This document shows positions 44,861 through 56,525 of a stretch of DNA of 64,000 nt, piece by piece. The DNA comes from Chrysopilus asiliformis (taxonomy: Eukaryota; Arthropoda; Insecta; Diptera; Rhagionidae). Where the stretch lies: contig OZ035962.1 in NCBI GenBank assembly GCA_964034945.1, positions 113,089,234 through 113,153,233 of the forward strand, written 5' to 3'. Within the stretch, counting starts at the first letter, position 1. Every line of letters starts with the position of its first letter. The notes beneath the pieces were generated by a model. It saw nothing but the letters and a program-made list of their open reading frames with translations. It did no database searches and had not been told where the DNA came from. The translations under genes were made by a program, and so were the position numbers.

Positions 44861-46774
44861 AGTAAAAACATACGAAATATTAACCGATTTTACATGCTGG
44901 AATCAAATTTTGTTTTCTGGTAAACAAACAGATTTTCTTGAAGAAAAAAAAGTTTTTTTAAACACCAGCTTTAAAATATCAGAGAAAATTTCTTGTGATC
45001 GATTTTGGTGTACGATTCATAAAAAATTAAGTTGAGTTTGGCCTATTTAAGTCCTAAAAACTTTGTGACTTAAATAATTAAGTCAGTTGAATATAAGTTT
45101 CTAAGTTTTGTTGGTACGAACGAACTTTTTTGGAGAAAAAATTGAGTATTTATATTATTTTTCAATCTTTGCTATAAGCAGTAATCCTATAATATAATAC
45201 GAGGAATGTTTGCACAACGATCTCGAAAACGCGCCTAACGATTTTCACGAAACTTGGGAGCTAGGGATTTTCGAGGACAAAAAGCCGATCTAGATAGGTC
45301 TCACCTCTGAGAAAATTCCCCTCGATACCTCTCGCCTGTTATCTTCGAATTGGGTGGTCCGTTTTTAATGAAACTTTACAGTATTAGTAAAGGGGCTAAG
45401 GGCTTTCGATTTTTCCCCCCAAAAACCTGACTTTTTCCTCCCCTCGATACCCCTCGCTTGGTGTTTTCGAATTACGTGAAGGTATCTTAATGAAAACTCG
45501 CAATATTGCTAGGGAGTAAGGTTTTTCGATATGCATTCTAAAAATATCACTTTTTAGATATCTATCGGCAGCGATAAATAGTAATTACAAAACAATCAAG
45601 TTCCCTGAACCTCATTATACGAATCATGTTGCAATTACAATCGGATTCAATTACTGAGAGACAGAGGGAGAAGGAGGATTTTCAGATCGCCGAGCATGGC
45701 TCCGTCTTCCTGGTACTAATTATAATGGATCGAGTGAATAAAATCTAATTTTTTTCAAATTTTTGTGTACGAAGAACCATTTACCTGTTTTCATACAATA
45801 TTTGTAATAGTAATTTTTAATAAATCTATAATAACTAATATTGTCTTGGGCGAACAAGACATTGAGAGGTAATTCTAGAACCAACAAATCCGTTTCAGAG
45901 TTAACATTTAAACTTAACTCTGCAAAGAAACCCTACTTCACAAAGTGAAAATAGGGAGTTAGAGAAATTTAAACTCCCCTCCGTCGCGTCGTCCACATCC
46001 TTTGTGGCCAGGTGAGTCACATAGATAATTGTGTCAGTCTGATGAGATCCAGCCATTGATTCTCGGGATCGAAACTTGATGTTTCCTTTCAAATAATCTT
46101 TTCCGATTCCTCGTTGTTTTCATTTAAATTTAATAGACAATTTGAACATTCATCATCCTTTCAAAAAGGCATGTTCCGAAAAACGAACGTATAAAAAACA
46201 CATCTCCTTTTTTTCATATTCTTTTATTTCATTTTTATATAATAATTCTTAAAAAATAAATTTAAAAAAAATGCTTTTTTGTTCTTAAAAAAAAAATAAA
46301 AACATTTTCGAGTTCTATATTAAATAAACATACAAAAGTAAGAAAGTAATAGAAGGGATTATATTCTATTCAGGAAACAATGGTAAATATTTCAAAAAAT
46401 TCTAAATTAAGATATCTGAGCTAAGATAATTTTTAGGATGGGTGGGCATTTTCCTTTACTTTGTCCTTGAAATCAGATCTTGTCTTCGCTGAAAAAACGT
46501 TTTATGGGATTTGATTTGTTGTTGTTTTATTAGATTCTTTTTTTTTTTTTGGCTCCATGAAGCAATTCCATTCGGAGGCAGGCAAGAGTTTTTTATGGCG
46601 TGAAAAAATAAAACAAAAAAGGAATTAAGGATTTTCATAAAATAATATAAAACAAGATAAAATTTATGATAGAAAACGGGGCTCTAGGTCTGTTGGCAGA
46701 ATGTAAAAGATGTAAATTAAAGACGAGAATGAAGAAAACCGCTTATCATATTACAAACAACCGTCGCGCATAAA
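44861..46774. other. Intergenic with worn repeats; 3' region of the next gene
   Basis: At 45318-45560 a module starting CCCCTCGATACC is repeated at a spacing of 122 bp. A relic near 45036-45126 shares CTAAGTTTTGTTGGT with 12.8 kb. On the minus strand AATAAA at 46531-46526 lies about 245 bp past the stop codon of the cuticle gene and is its likely poly(A) signal. Confidence 0.4.
46526..46531 (-). terminator. Likely poly(A) signal of the 46.8-kb cuticle gene
   Basis: AATAAA on the minus strand, the nearest canonical hexamer downstream of the TAA at 46775. Confidence 0.4.
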
Positions 46775-49700
46775 TTAGTATTTGTATCCACCCTGACTGG
46801 GCCCTCGTCCTCCGCCGCCGCCAGATGGGAAGGGTCCTTCGGGATATCTAGCCTCACCCTCGTACGTTACTTCAGCATTGAAACCATTCCTCCAGTCTGC
46901 TGTGTATCGGACAATTTGTGTTCTGCCGTCTGGTAACTGGACACGATATTCGCCTCGTGTTACATCGCCATCACTAACTGCCTTATGTGAATAATCGTTT
47001 GCTGTTTCGATATCATTAACTGAGTATTCGAAGTCGAATGGCATTCCTGGCTCATGATGGTGATGTTCCTGCAGGATAGTTTAAAAGTATGAAATTTATT
47101 CAATCTGAGAGCATATTCATATATTTTCATAGGGAGGTAGAAACTTTTCAGCATTGCAAACAAAATACACGATTCGTGAGAGATTTTTTATTATTATTTT
47201 AGAATACCTCTGCTACTGACGAAATGAGCGGAAATTTCAACTCAATCGGGCGAGTGGTTTTTAAATTTTTGAAAACTTTTGGCACCTTACGAAAACTTTG
47301 CCCTTTTTTTTGGGGGATCTTTTACAGTTCTTTTTCGTTTTTCTCCATTTGATCAATTTGTTTTCCAGAAATAAATTTCAGAATTTTGTGCTGTAACCTA
47401 AACGGTTATGGAACTTGAATATTATGTCACAGAATAATATTTTTAATATATATTTAAACGTCGCTTAACTTTGAAACTAGTTGACCGATTAATAGAAAAC
47501 TTTGGATTTTTTCTCTGCACTGACCGAAATTTTGTTCCTTACAATTAAGAACGGGGTTCATAGAAGGTCATTCATAGTATTTATGAACAATTTCATTACT
47601 GCTATGAAAGATTTCCTAAATCAATTGGAATTTTATATGAAACCTTTCATGACTACTATGACCATGGATTCATAAATATCATGATGAATATAATTAAATA
47701 ATGTGTGAACGAATTCATAAATACTAAGAACAGATACACAAATTTTGATTTTCTGATTCTTATGAACGCTTGTTCATAAATACTATGAGCAAATCCATAA
47801 TTGAGGCGTTAAAAGCTAGAGTGGACCAACCCACATGTCGAAATCGTGAATTTTTCTGGTACTAGAGTTTTTAGATAAAAATGTTTGGATGCACAAAAGA
47901 ACATTTCAACATTGAGTAATAAAGTCCACAGAATGTTTTTTTTCCAAAAATTTACAGTCAATAATAGTACAAAAGTGGAAAAGCTTCAAAAACTCGATTA
48001 TGTGGCTTGGTCCACTCTAGCTTTTAACGCCTCAATTATTGTACACTTTTTTCCTTCTGTGTGGAGACACTATGATATGTTTTTCATGCCAGACCGGAAA
48101 GTTTTTTTGTTCCTACGTAAATCAACATTTTTGTTGTATAATATTTTTATGTTTTTAAAAATCTCTTATTTAAATGCAAAAACATTTTACCTCATGGCCC
48201 GGTGGTGATGGTCCTGGTGGTGGTCTTACTGGTGGAGGTCTCGCTGGAGGACCTGTGGGAGGCCGAACTGGAGGTCTTGTAGGTGGTGGCGGCTAAAATA
48301 TGAAAGAAACATTTGAAAAATTTTCTAATGCAATTCAAATTTCTATATTTGTCAATTTGACATTAAAATGCAAAATAGATAAACTAAAAAAAAATTCTAG
48401 GTGCGGTATAACCGCCACTACTGTGTAGCACGAGACATTGGAATTTCTTTATTGATTGTGGATGCAACGAACTTAAAGTTCAAGTCAACTTCTTTTCGTG
48501 TCGAATCTTTAATGATTTTTCATTCGACGTTACTATAAGGCGTCACAGTCCGTCTAGAAGACAACCAGCTACCATCATGCCTCCAGAAAAACTCGCTCCC
48601 TTTCGAAAACCTTTAAATTCTGTTATCCCCTTCATCTCCTCCTTTATGGAAAAATCCAGATGCCCGTCATATTTTCATTCTGGAGTCATTTTTTATAATT
48701 TTACCTTTTAGTCGCGATCCTTTCAGTTTAGTATCCACCGATATACCAGCACTATAAAGCGGAAAGTGTATGAATTTTTATGGTCTATAAGGTTGTCGTC
48801 TTGTATTTGGTTGCTATTTACAAAATTACTTCCATAATTGAAGATAACATTTACAGATTTCATGTTTGACTTCATTTTCTTAAGTTGACTTTCGTCGCGC
48901 TGATTATGGATAAGATGAGTAGCAATTTGCGGAGGATTTGAAGTAATTTGGCGAAAGGAGAATATCTTTTTAGCTTTTTATGCTATTACAGACAATATAA
49001 AGATAGACAGTGAGTATTGTTGTAAGAGAGCTTTGCTTACATAAAGGAATTCACATTGGAAAACGTTTGTATGACTGACGGTTGTCTAAAAGATTTTAGA
49101 ATTTCTAAATTTCAGAATCCTGTATAATAGTGTTTTTGATAAAGTATCTTGTTTTCGCAATATTCAGTTAATTTGGATAATAATGTCATTAGAAATGTTT
49201 GTTTAATTAAATTCAAAAATAATCTTCACATTTTGTTTGCCGAGGGACATATGGTACATATTTAGGTGTCGGAAATTCTTCTATGTGGGCTTTGAGTTTG
49301 TAGTAAATGTATATTTGTTCCAAATTACTTTACTTAAAAGATTCAATCTGATATGTAAATATATTTATTATTAAAAACTGTCATGCGCTTTTTGTATGAA
49401 TTTTAATATGCACTAAAGGGTAATATCTAAGATATTTATTATATAACAGCACTAAAAAAACTCGAGAACTAATATAAGGGAGGAATATGGAATTTATGAA
49501 ACATTTTCCTAAAGTTTAAAAATCCATACAAACCGTTGGAAATGAAACTGTTGGCTTGCTGTAATCATATCCTTTATTGGGCGGCAAATATGTGTTTGCT
49601 CCACCTGGAATTGCAGCTAACGTCACGGAGATGGAAAATGTCGCCAGGCACTAAAAATGAAAGGTAAAAACACGTTAAATTAAATTAAATTACAAATAAA

Positions 49701-52700
49701 TAAATAAAAGTTGAATGAATTGTGTGAGATTGAATTGATCAGAAAGAGCGAAGAATCCATTGGAAAATCTAAATAAAATTCAAGGTTTCCAGATTCTCCA
49801 GAGACTGAGCCCCAAGAAAATGCATATTTCGATTTTAAAGCATGAAAACATTATGGAACCGACGATAAAACATTGTAATAAAATTTATCGATGGCCCCAG
49901 CATATATGGAATGCAGGTTACCTAATCAAGGCATTCGTTCTCATGACTTCTGTTGGACCTGCAATGATCTATAAGTGAAGATGGAAAGATGGATGAATCT
50001 ATGAAAAACGGAAAAATAATATTAAAAAAATCGTTCTTGTATAGGATTATCAAACTAAACTCGATATGTTGATGGTTACATATGGAACATATGTTGAGTT
50101 AGCGATCAAGATTTTCAAAAAGGTCAAAAATTCCCAGCTAGACTAGACGAAAATGAATTTTCATACGTGAATCAATTGGATTGGATTGAATTTATGTTGC
50201 CAATAAACGCGATGTGATTTCAAAGTAATTTTATGCTAGTATTGAAAATAACGAAACGACAAAAGTATAGTTATACAAAAGTACAAAACTTCTTTGTTGA
50301 TATTTCAATACTAAAATGTATATAAAATTCCAATTTTTGTGATCTACCTGTACAGGTGCTTCTTTTAATATACTGAGCTACTTCATGTCTCCGTAGAAGT
50401 CAATTCCCATGATCGTCTTATTCTAACAATGCAGATCGATCAAATTCACAATTCATTTTGTATTAGCTATGGAATGGTGTGTCAGTTAAGCAATCCCAAT
50501 ACGTAGCATAGAATAAGGTTTATGTTGTTGATACAAAATTAAATGAAAAAATTAATAGAAATAATGCAAAATGAAGAATTTCACAAGATTACTGCTCGGT
50601 AAATGATATTTTTTTTGCGTTGGTGGATAAAAAACATGTAAAACACGGTTCGATGAATTGATGAATATGGAAATGCATAAAAATTATTCAGATGATCCAA
50701 TATCAATAGTTTGCAATCGATAAATGGGAATAAATTATACCGAATTACGGGTAATTCGTGAGAATATTAATCATTCGATTAATTTGATTTAGGTGGGACC
50801 TAACCGTCGATAAACACCTAGTTTTTGTTAGTAATATTTAAATTGTAATTCTTCGAAAAAAAACAATGGATAGTTGGATGTTTGTGAAATTGCTTTTGAA
50901 AGGTGCAGTTATTTACATTAATTAGAGTAGGTGCAGTCAAAAAATTGGTGATCATAACAATTAGTTGAGTATAAAAAATTAATGTAATTCAACATCGGTA
51001 ACATCTCAAGTAGCATAAGATGTTGTATAGTTTTAAATTTGGATTAATTTCTTCACTTTTTGGTAACAACGCCTTTTCTAAGATATTACAATTACTGCAA
51101 ACATATTTTGTTTAACATAAATATATTGTTGGTGGTACAAACCAAATTTTGGTTTTATTCATCATGAATATAATTATGTGTTTTCCCCTAAATTCTCCTA
51201 AACATAATTATATTCATGTTGAATGAATTTTCTTTGGGGCAAACAAAATTTTGGTTGTAGCAACCACATTATATTATCTCAAACAAAATATGTTTGCAGT
51301 AAATAAAATATGATGACTGCATTAACAATTATTTCTTCCATTTGGGATTTGAATTATTTGTCAAGCTGGCATTGACAGAATCCGGTATTAATTCAAAAAT
51401 AAGATAAAATATAGATTCAGCGATAAGATTTTTTAAATGTAATAACTTATAGTATGTCCTACGACTGGTAACCATAAACTTGTTTTTAAGAAAATTTTAG
51501 ATGGTTGAATTTATGTGGTGTCATTAAAATTACAGTTTTTGGATAATAATCAAATTTGGCCATAAAACTACGAATATGCGAGTTTTAGTTTCAAATAAGT
51601 TAAGATTATTCATTTTTATTCTTGGTGAAGATTTGCAGGAGAGGGGTTAGCACGCAAGTTGTAGGGTTGATTTTAGTTGGCGATTCTTTGTAAATTTTTT
51701 AGGCATTTTATCATTTTATCTTTTCCAAATATTGTAGTTCATCAGGTTTTTCAGAAAAAGTGACAGAGCTTGATATCGAGTTTCGATACATGACCCCCGA
51801 ATACGCCCCGGAATGGTCGGCGTCCCGGAAACTAAAGTTTTGTCTCGGATTTTTCAATTTAGTGTTATAATTCATCAAACGCTAGAAAAAACGATCACTA
51901 AATATGAAAAATATACTTTGCATCGATTGGAGGTTGCTGCAAAATATTTTTGTTCTCCTCCTGCACAATTTTTATGGCGCATGTATTCAAAAAACATAAC
52001 AAAAGCTATAATTGCCAATCTGGCAATCATTGGAGACCCGTATGGTGATATTCGTATCAAAATTCGAACAGTTGTACCAAAATTCCACTTTGAAGTCAAA
52101 CTTTCCAATAAGAATTTTTAAAATTTATTCCAATCGGATTTTGATGTATGGGAGTTTTATGTAGAATCATATCCTAAATAACTTTTGTTCTTGGATTTTT
52201 TTGATAAGATGCACCGTTTTTGAGATATTCGCAAAAAACGTTTTCGTTCGTATGGGGGGTACAACCCCTAATGGTCCATTTTTACCCATTAACGAACTTA
52301 GCCTCGCATTTTACGAAAAACGGACCTGTGCAAAATTTCAAGTCTGTAGCTCAATCTGTGCGCCCGCAATCCGCGCCACAGACAGACGGACGGACAGACA
52401 GACGGACAGACAGACAGACGGACAGACAGACAGACGGACGGACATGCAAAATTCAATTTTTTTTTATCATTCTAAACACACTGGTGTAATTCATTTTTTT
52501 GTGCGATGACGGGATCTTGGCGTTACAAACGGTAAGGCAAAGTTAATATACCCTTTGGTTTCACCATACGGGTATAAAAATTGCGGCACATTTATCTTTA
52601 TTGGTGTTTTCACAATTTTACATGCATTTGTCTATGGGACATAATGAGCTCAAAACCATTTTTTTTTCTTGGTAAAATCAAGTTTTCTATATAATATTTG

Positions 52701-53372
52701 CTGTATTGATAGAATTCCATTTTAGCAATCCTACCCCCACCCCTCACGCTCATCTTGCCGCGGATTGAATCAAAATAAACTCTACATATATAGTTACTCT
52801 AATGTACGACGAGAGTTCACTGTATATAATTTTCAGGGTTTGCAAAAAAGTGAAACGCGTCCACGGGATGTTTTTTTTATAGTTTTTTTGTGTGCGGATA
52901 CAATATAGCGTTTTTGTCGAAGTTTTCAGCTAGAAAGAGTCGGAGCTTTTGTAATTCAATGTACATAACAAATGAGACGACTCGGTTAAATGCAAAATTA
53001 TTTTTATTTATTCATTTATTTATTTATTTTATCTTCTCTTTTTTTGTTTGAAAAAAAAAAATGCAATAGAAAATCATAAAAATTGTATTTCCTAATTGAC
53101 CAATGCAGCCACAAAACTTGTTTAACATTTCTTTCGTCAACAAAACTGCATTCTCTTGAAAGTGTTTTCCCATTGCATTTGCATTTTTCTTGGCTTTATT
53201 ATAGTTATGCCATGGAAATGTTATTTGCTAAATAACTCGAACAAAAACATCATAATTTTCAAGTCCTGATTTTAATGGATAGTCATAAAACATCTTAATT
53301 TAAAAAATCTCATAATTCTTCACAAAAATTCAAAAGATATACCTTTCGAATGAGATTTCCACCACTTGCCAT
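46775..53372 (-). CDS. Resilin-like RR-2 cuticle protein
   Basis: Four exons, all phase 0: 53343-53372 (inferred), 49534-49650, 48191-48292, 46775-47068, giving 180 residues. Exon 1 (MASGGNLIRK) was chosen because its donor AAG|GTATAT joins in phase to an exon that starts mid signal peptide (CLATFSISVTLAAIPGG), exactly as intron 1 of resilin does; it implies a 3.7-kb intron. Exon 2 holds TYLPPNKGYDY, the YLPP motif seen in resilin. Exon 3 is a 34-residue Pro/Arg-rich hinge ending PPGHE. Exon 4 opens with EHHHHEPG and encodes an RR-2 chitin-binding domain (FEYSVND, HKAVSDGDVTRGEY, PDGRTQIVRYTADWRNGF, AEVTYEGEARYP) and a Gly-rich tail ending GGYKY. It lacks long elastic repeats, so it is a chitin-binding matrix protein rather than a rubber. 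Exons 2-4 are firm; exon 1 is moderate. Confidence 0.85.
47800..48036. mobile_element. mariner-type MITE in intron 3 of the cuticle gene
   Basis: ATTGAGGCGTTAAAAGCTAG at the left is matched in inverse at the right, with about 37-bp arms (one indel) and TA on both sides (47798-47799, 48037-48038). 237 bp. The plus frame at 47885-48208 is a by-product. Confidence 0.85.
48293..49533 (-). other. Intron 2 of the cuticle gene
   Basis: AT-rich, about 1.24 kb, with donor GTTTGT and acceptor TATTTTAG. No element recognised. Confidence 0.6.
49651..51094 (-). other. Lower part of intron 1 of the cuticle gene
   Basis: AT-rich DNA. The plus frame at 49760-49978 has no support. A donor-like CAG|GTAGATC at about 50346-50355 (minus) could mark an alternative non-coding first exon. 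Confidence 0.35.
51095..51299. mobile_element. mariner-type MITE (TA target)
   Basis: CTGCAAACATATTTTGTTT and its inverse AAACAAAATATGTTTGCAG bound a 205-bp element flanked by TA (51093-51094, 51300-51301). An inner pair (GAATATAATTATG and CATAATTATATTC) extends the fold, so much of it is palindromic. Confidence 0.8.
51300..51991 (-). other. Intron 1 filler between two elements
   Basis: AT-rich DNA with no recognised element; frames at 51813-52121 run into the HINE copy that follows. Confidence 0.35.
51992..52580 (-). mobile_element. HINE/DINE-1-like element, copy C
   Basis: Reverse-oriented copy: it starts (minus strand) at about 52580 with TTTTTATACCCGTATGGTGA, has about 16 GTCY units (52379-52444), and ends with TCACCATACGGG, ATTGCCAGATTGGCAAT and AGCTTTTGTTATGTTT near 51992. 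It lies inside intron 1 of the cuticle gene on the same strand as the gene. Confidence 0.85.
52581..53342 (-). other. Upper part of intron 1 of the cuticle gene
   Basis: AT-rich, with TTTATT tandem runs near 53010. Nothing recognised. Confidence 0.35.
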
Positions 53373-54019
53373 GGTGTCGGTAGATTTTTTTTCACAATTC
53401 TATCAAAATGCTTTAAATTGTATGCTGAAAATGTCACAATGGAGACTACTCTGTGTAGATCTGTGATATACAGGCAAACCTAGGTCCCACAGGTAAATAT
53501 CATACGATAGTGCTATGTTTTGGTGGTGTAGCATCGCGGGCGGTTGCATAGAATTTGCATCGTTTTCATTTCACATTCATAGTACTGCAACAGTCGCTTA
53601 ATCCAGCATACATTCATCAGCATAACCATAGCATAGACTACTTTACTAATCTCAAAAGGCTTCGCGGTGTATAAAATGAGCATAAGCTCAATATTTAATA
53701 TATCTATGTACATATCGAGATATAATGAATATTCTAGTTAATATCTGAGGTAGATACAGGCATGCTATCGAGATGTAGACACCAGCACCAATGTCCCAAA
53801 TTGCATAATGCAATTCGTTGCAATTCACTCGCGCATGACATTAATTTTTAATTACAATTAGCGAAACAAAGGAGAATCTTCTGCCAAAAGATTAAAATGT
53901 TGGTCGATGTTACAAACTGCACTAAGCAACCATAGATACAAGAGCAACACATAAAGATATAGATAGCTATTGACAAAAAAAAGTATTCCATCCATGGTTG
54001 TCTTCTATGTTGCTATGGT
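53373..54019. other. Presumed upstream region of the cuticle gene
   Basis: No canonical TATA box plus initiator pair at proper spacing was found. A TATATC near 53475 (minus) is about 100 bp above the inferred ATG. The minus frame at 53513-53713 looks like chance. Confidence 0.3.
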
Positions 54020-54340
54020 ACCTGTTCCTGGCTAAAATCTGATTACCACCTAATGTGGCTGTCAACTAAGCACCCCCGTGGGGCTAGTGCTCCAATGATT
54101 CCATCATGGAACAACGACAATAACAACAATAACAAAATCTCCTGTGATAGATGCTCTGTCGGCCTGAGGGACGGACTCCGGCAATTAGGTGTTCCACACC
54201 AGTTGAAAACTGCCCCAAGGGAAGTTGGGGGGCACAGGTTGACTTTTGGCACCACTTCTGCTAGTGAGGAATTGCAGATTGTGAATGGATTTTAGGCGCA
54301 TTGTCTCCAGTGTTTCACATGCTTTGGAGCCAAATAAAAA
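54020..54340 (+). repeat. GC-richer insert, possible retroelement fragment
   Basis: The block has GTGGCTGTCAACTAAGCACC, a CAA/AAC-rich run (54112-54135), and GGGAAGTTGGGGGGCACAGG. Composition differs sharply from its surroundings and the A-rich trinucleotide run recalls a retroelement tail. No RT or other protein motif is visible. Confidence 0.3.
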
Positions 54341-54644
54341 CTGATTTCCCGTGAGTTTCAAATAAATCGAATTTATCATTTAACCCAGAAATTTCCATAC
54401 CGTATGAATATAAAACTGTCTCTTGGCGAGTGTGATTTCAGTCTATTTGAGCCATCAATCAAATGAACTTTGCTATGCTTGAATGAGGCACTATTTTCAT
54501 GGTTTCAATTTGATTTGATTTCAAAAAATCGTTAGTTTAGTTGATGGGATTTGACTCGGTTCTGATATAATTGTCAACTTGCCTTGATTGGATAAAATTT
54601 GATTTGTTTTAGAAGATTTGTAGTTATTGGTAATGACTGCAGTG
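54341..54644. other. AT-rich intergenic DNA
   Basis: Several TTTGATTTGATTT-like phrases; no gene. Confidence 0.3.
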
Positions 54645-55018
54645 TATTTTTATACCCGTATGGTGAAACCAAAGGGTATATTAACTTTGCCTTACCGTTT
54701 GTAACGCCAAGATCCCGTCATCACACACAAAAATGAATTACACCAGTGTGTTTAGAACGATAAAAAAAGTTGAATTTAGCATGTCCGTCCGTCCGTCCGA
54801 GTGTGGCGCGGATTGCGGGCGCACGGATTGAGCTAGAGACTTGAAATTTTGCGCAGATTCGTTTTTCGTAAAATGCAAGGCAAAATTCGTTAATGGGCAA
54901 AAATGGACCATTAGGGGGGGTACCCCCCATACGAACGAAAACGATTTTTGCGAATATCTCAAAAACGGTGCATTCCCAATAATTTCCAGATTGGGAATTA
55001 TAGCTTTTGTTATGTTTC
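54645..55018 (+). mobile_element. HINE/DINE-1-like element, copy D
   Basis: Same 5' end, body and 3' end as copies A-C, with only about four GTCC units (54783-54799). The region before the 3' hairpin is deleted, joining CTCAAAAACGGTGCATTCCC straight to the hairpin region; the terminal hairpin is present as a variant (ATTCCCAATAATTTCCAGATTGGGAAT). Confidence 0.85.
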
Positions 55019-55679
55019 TATTTGCTATTTCCTGAAATATCTTTCACAACCCATAAACCTTCAATTAGAACAGCTATAATAAAAATTTAAATAGAAAATT
55101 TGTTCCTACTCTTAAAAATGAATATTTAATACCGCCTGATAAGTTTCATCAAATTAAATAGAATTTTTTTTCTGCATAATAGAAGCAGTAAAAGATGCAA
55201 GGTGTAGAGTTCAAAAGAGTTCACTAATTAGCAACGGGAAAGATGATGGAGTCTAGTAAAGTGGAAAGAAAATAAATTCCAAACATTTATCATTTATCAA
55301 TAATTAATTTCCATTTGATAAAATTAAAGCTATTGAATTTACATCTAGTTAGCAATTCATAAAAACAATTAAACATCTTTGGTACTTTGCATTTTCCATC
55401 GTATTGAAATGCATTCAATTGGAGAGGGTAGATACTCTACTCCATTCAATAATGTTGAAGATGGCAATGTAGATGATGATTATTTTATCATTGATTTTCA
55501 AGCAATTATGAGTTTTGTCTGTCGGACTAAGAAGAAACACTGAATGCAAAAACACCTCTGAAGGAACCTGGAAATTTAAGCATGTTTACAATAATTTTAC
55601 ATCTTCATGGACTGCAATTAATTTGCATGACAGCTCGGTATCTCTGATTGAACAATTTTAATATAGTGAGTAATAATAA
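55019..55679. other. AT-rich intergenic DNA
   Basis: Nothing coding seen. Confidence 0.3.
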
Positions 55680-56525
55680 AAAGAAGCAATTTTCCAAATA
55701 AAGCATAAGAAAGGCTACAATTGCTAGAGGCCAACCGTGAAATACTCTATATGAGGACAGGCAAAATTTATGTTTAAAAAATCCATTTGTCTGGGGAAGA
55801 AGAAAAAATCCGATTGGACTATGGTGTATGGATGAGTTATGTAAAATCAAATTCGAAACACATTTTACCTTTATAAATATTTCAATTCGACTCACCATTT
55901 TCGAGAAAATTGAAAAAAAAAACTTTTGTTCGTTTGGTGGAGGGGGGAAGAAATGGTCCGATTTTGTCCGTTCAAGAACTTAAAGGCTCAACTATGATAG
56001 ACATAAGAACGCATATTGAGCTGCATATGTCATTTCCAGAATAAGAAAGTCAATGTTATTACCCACAATAGACATGTGTCAAAGTGTTGCCACTTTCAAA
56101 CCTTCGTTAAACATTCGTTAAGCATGAATAATTCGATACAAATGGAACTGGCATATGTAAATAGTGAACATAACCTAAAATTTTAGTGTGAATTTAATAA
56201 TATTGTGGCCATATTAATTTCTACTTGAGGTAAAATGAAGATTAGTTTTTATGTTGACAGCTATGTATGTCAACATTCGTTGTGAATTGGATATTTACAT
56301 ATGCGTTCTTATGTCTATCATAGTTGGGCCTTTAGCCTTGCCATTTGCGAGAAACGCAACTATACAAACTTTCAAGTCTCCAGATGAATCATTTCGAAGA
56401 TTATGGTGTTCAGGGATAGACGGACGGACATGCAGAAATCAAAATCCTTTGTCATACCAAAGATCCTCGGATAGTTAATTTTTGTGTCCAACGATTGGGT
56501 AGATGCGTTGCAAGCGGTATATTAA
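55680..56525 (-). mobile_element. HINE/DINE-1-like element, copy E, old and interrupted
   Basis: Aligns by eye, block for block, with copy C: AATCGGATT...GTATGG, CTTTTGTTCGTTTGGTGG, ATGGTCCGATTTTGTCCGTT, then after a 350-bp insertion GCCTTGCCATTTGCGAG, CTTTCAAGTCTCCAG, GACGGACGGACATGCA and GTTGCAAGCGGTATATTA. It is clearly more diverged than copies A-D. The insertion is the MITE at 55983-56332. Confidence 0.65.
55983..56332. mobile_element. mariner-type MITE nested in HINE copy E
   Basis: AAGGCTCAACTATGATAGAC at the left and its inverse (GTCTATCATAGTTGGGCCTT) at the right; arms about 35 bp. TA flanks both ends (55981-55982, 56333-56334). Removing the element and one TA restores ...GAACTTAGCC..., the sequence of the other HINE copies. 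Confidence 0.85.

Noticed and set aside
54043..54295. Plus and minus frames of 70-80 codons
   Set aside because: They lie within a GC-richer repeat-like insert and show no domain; the Asn run is just a CAA/AAC tract.
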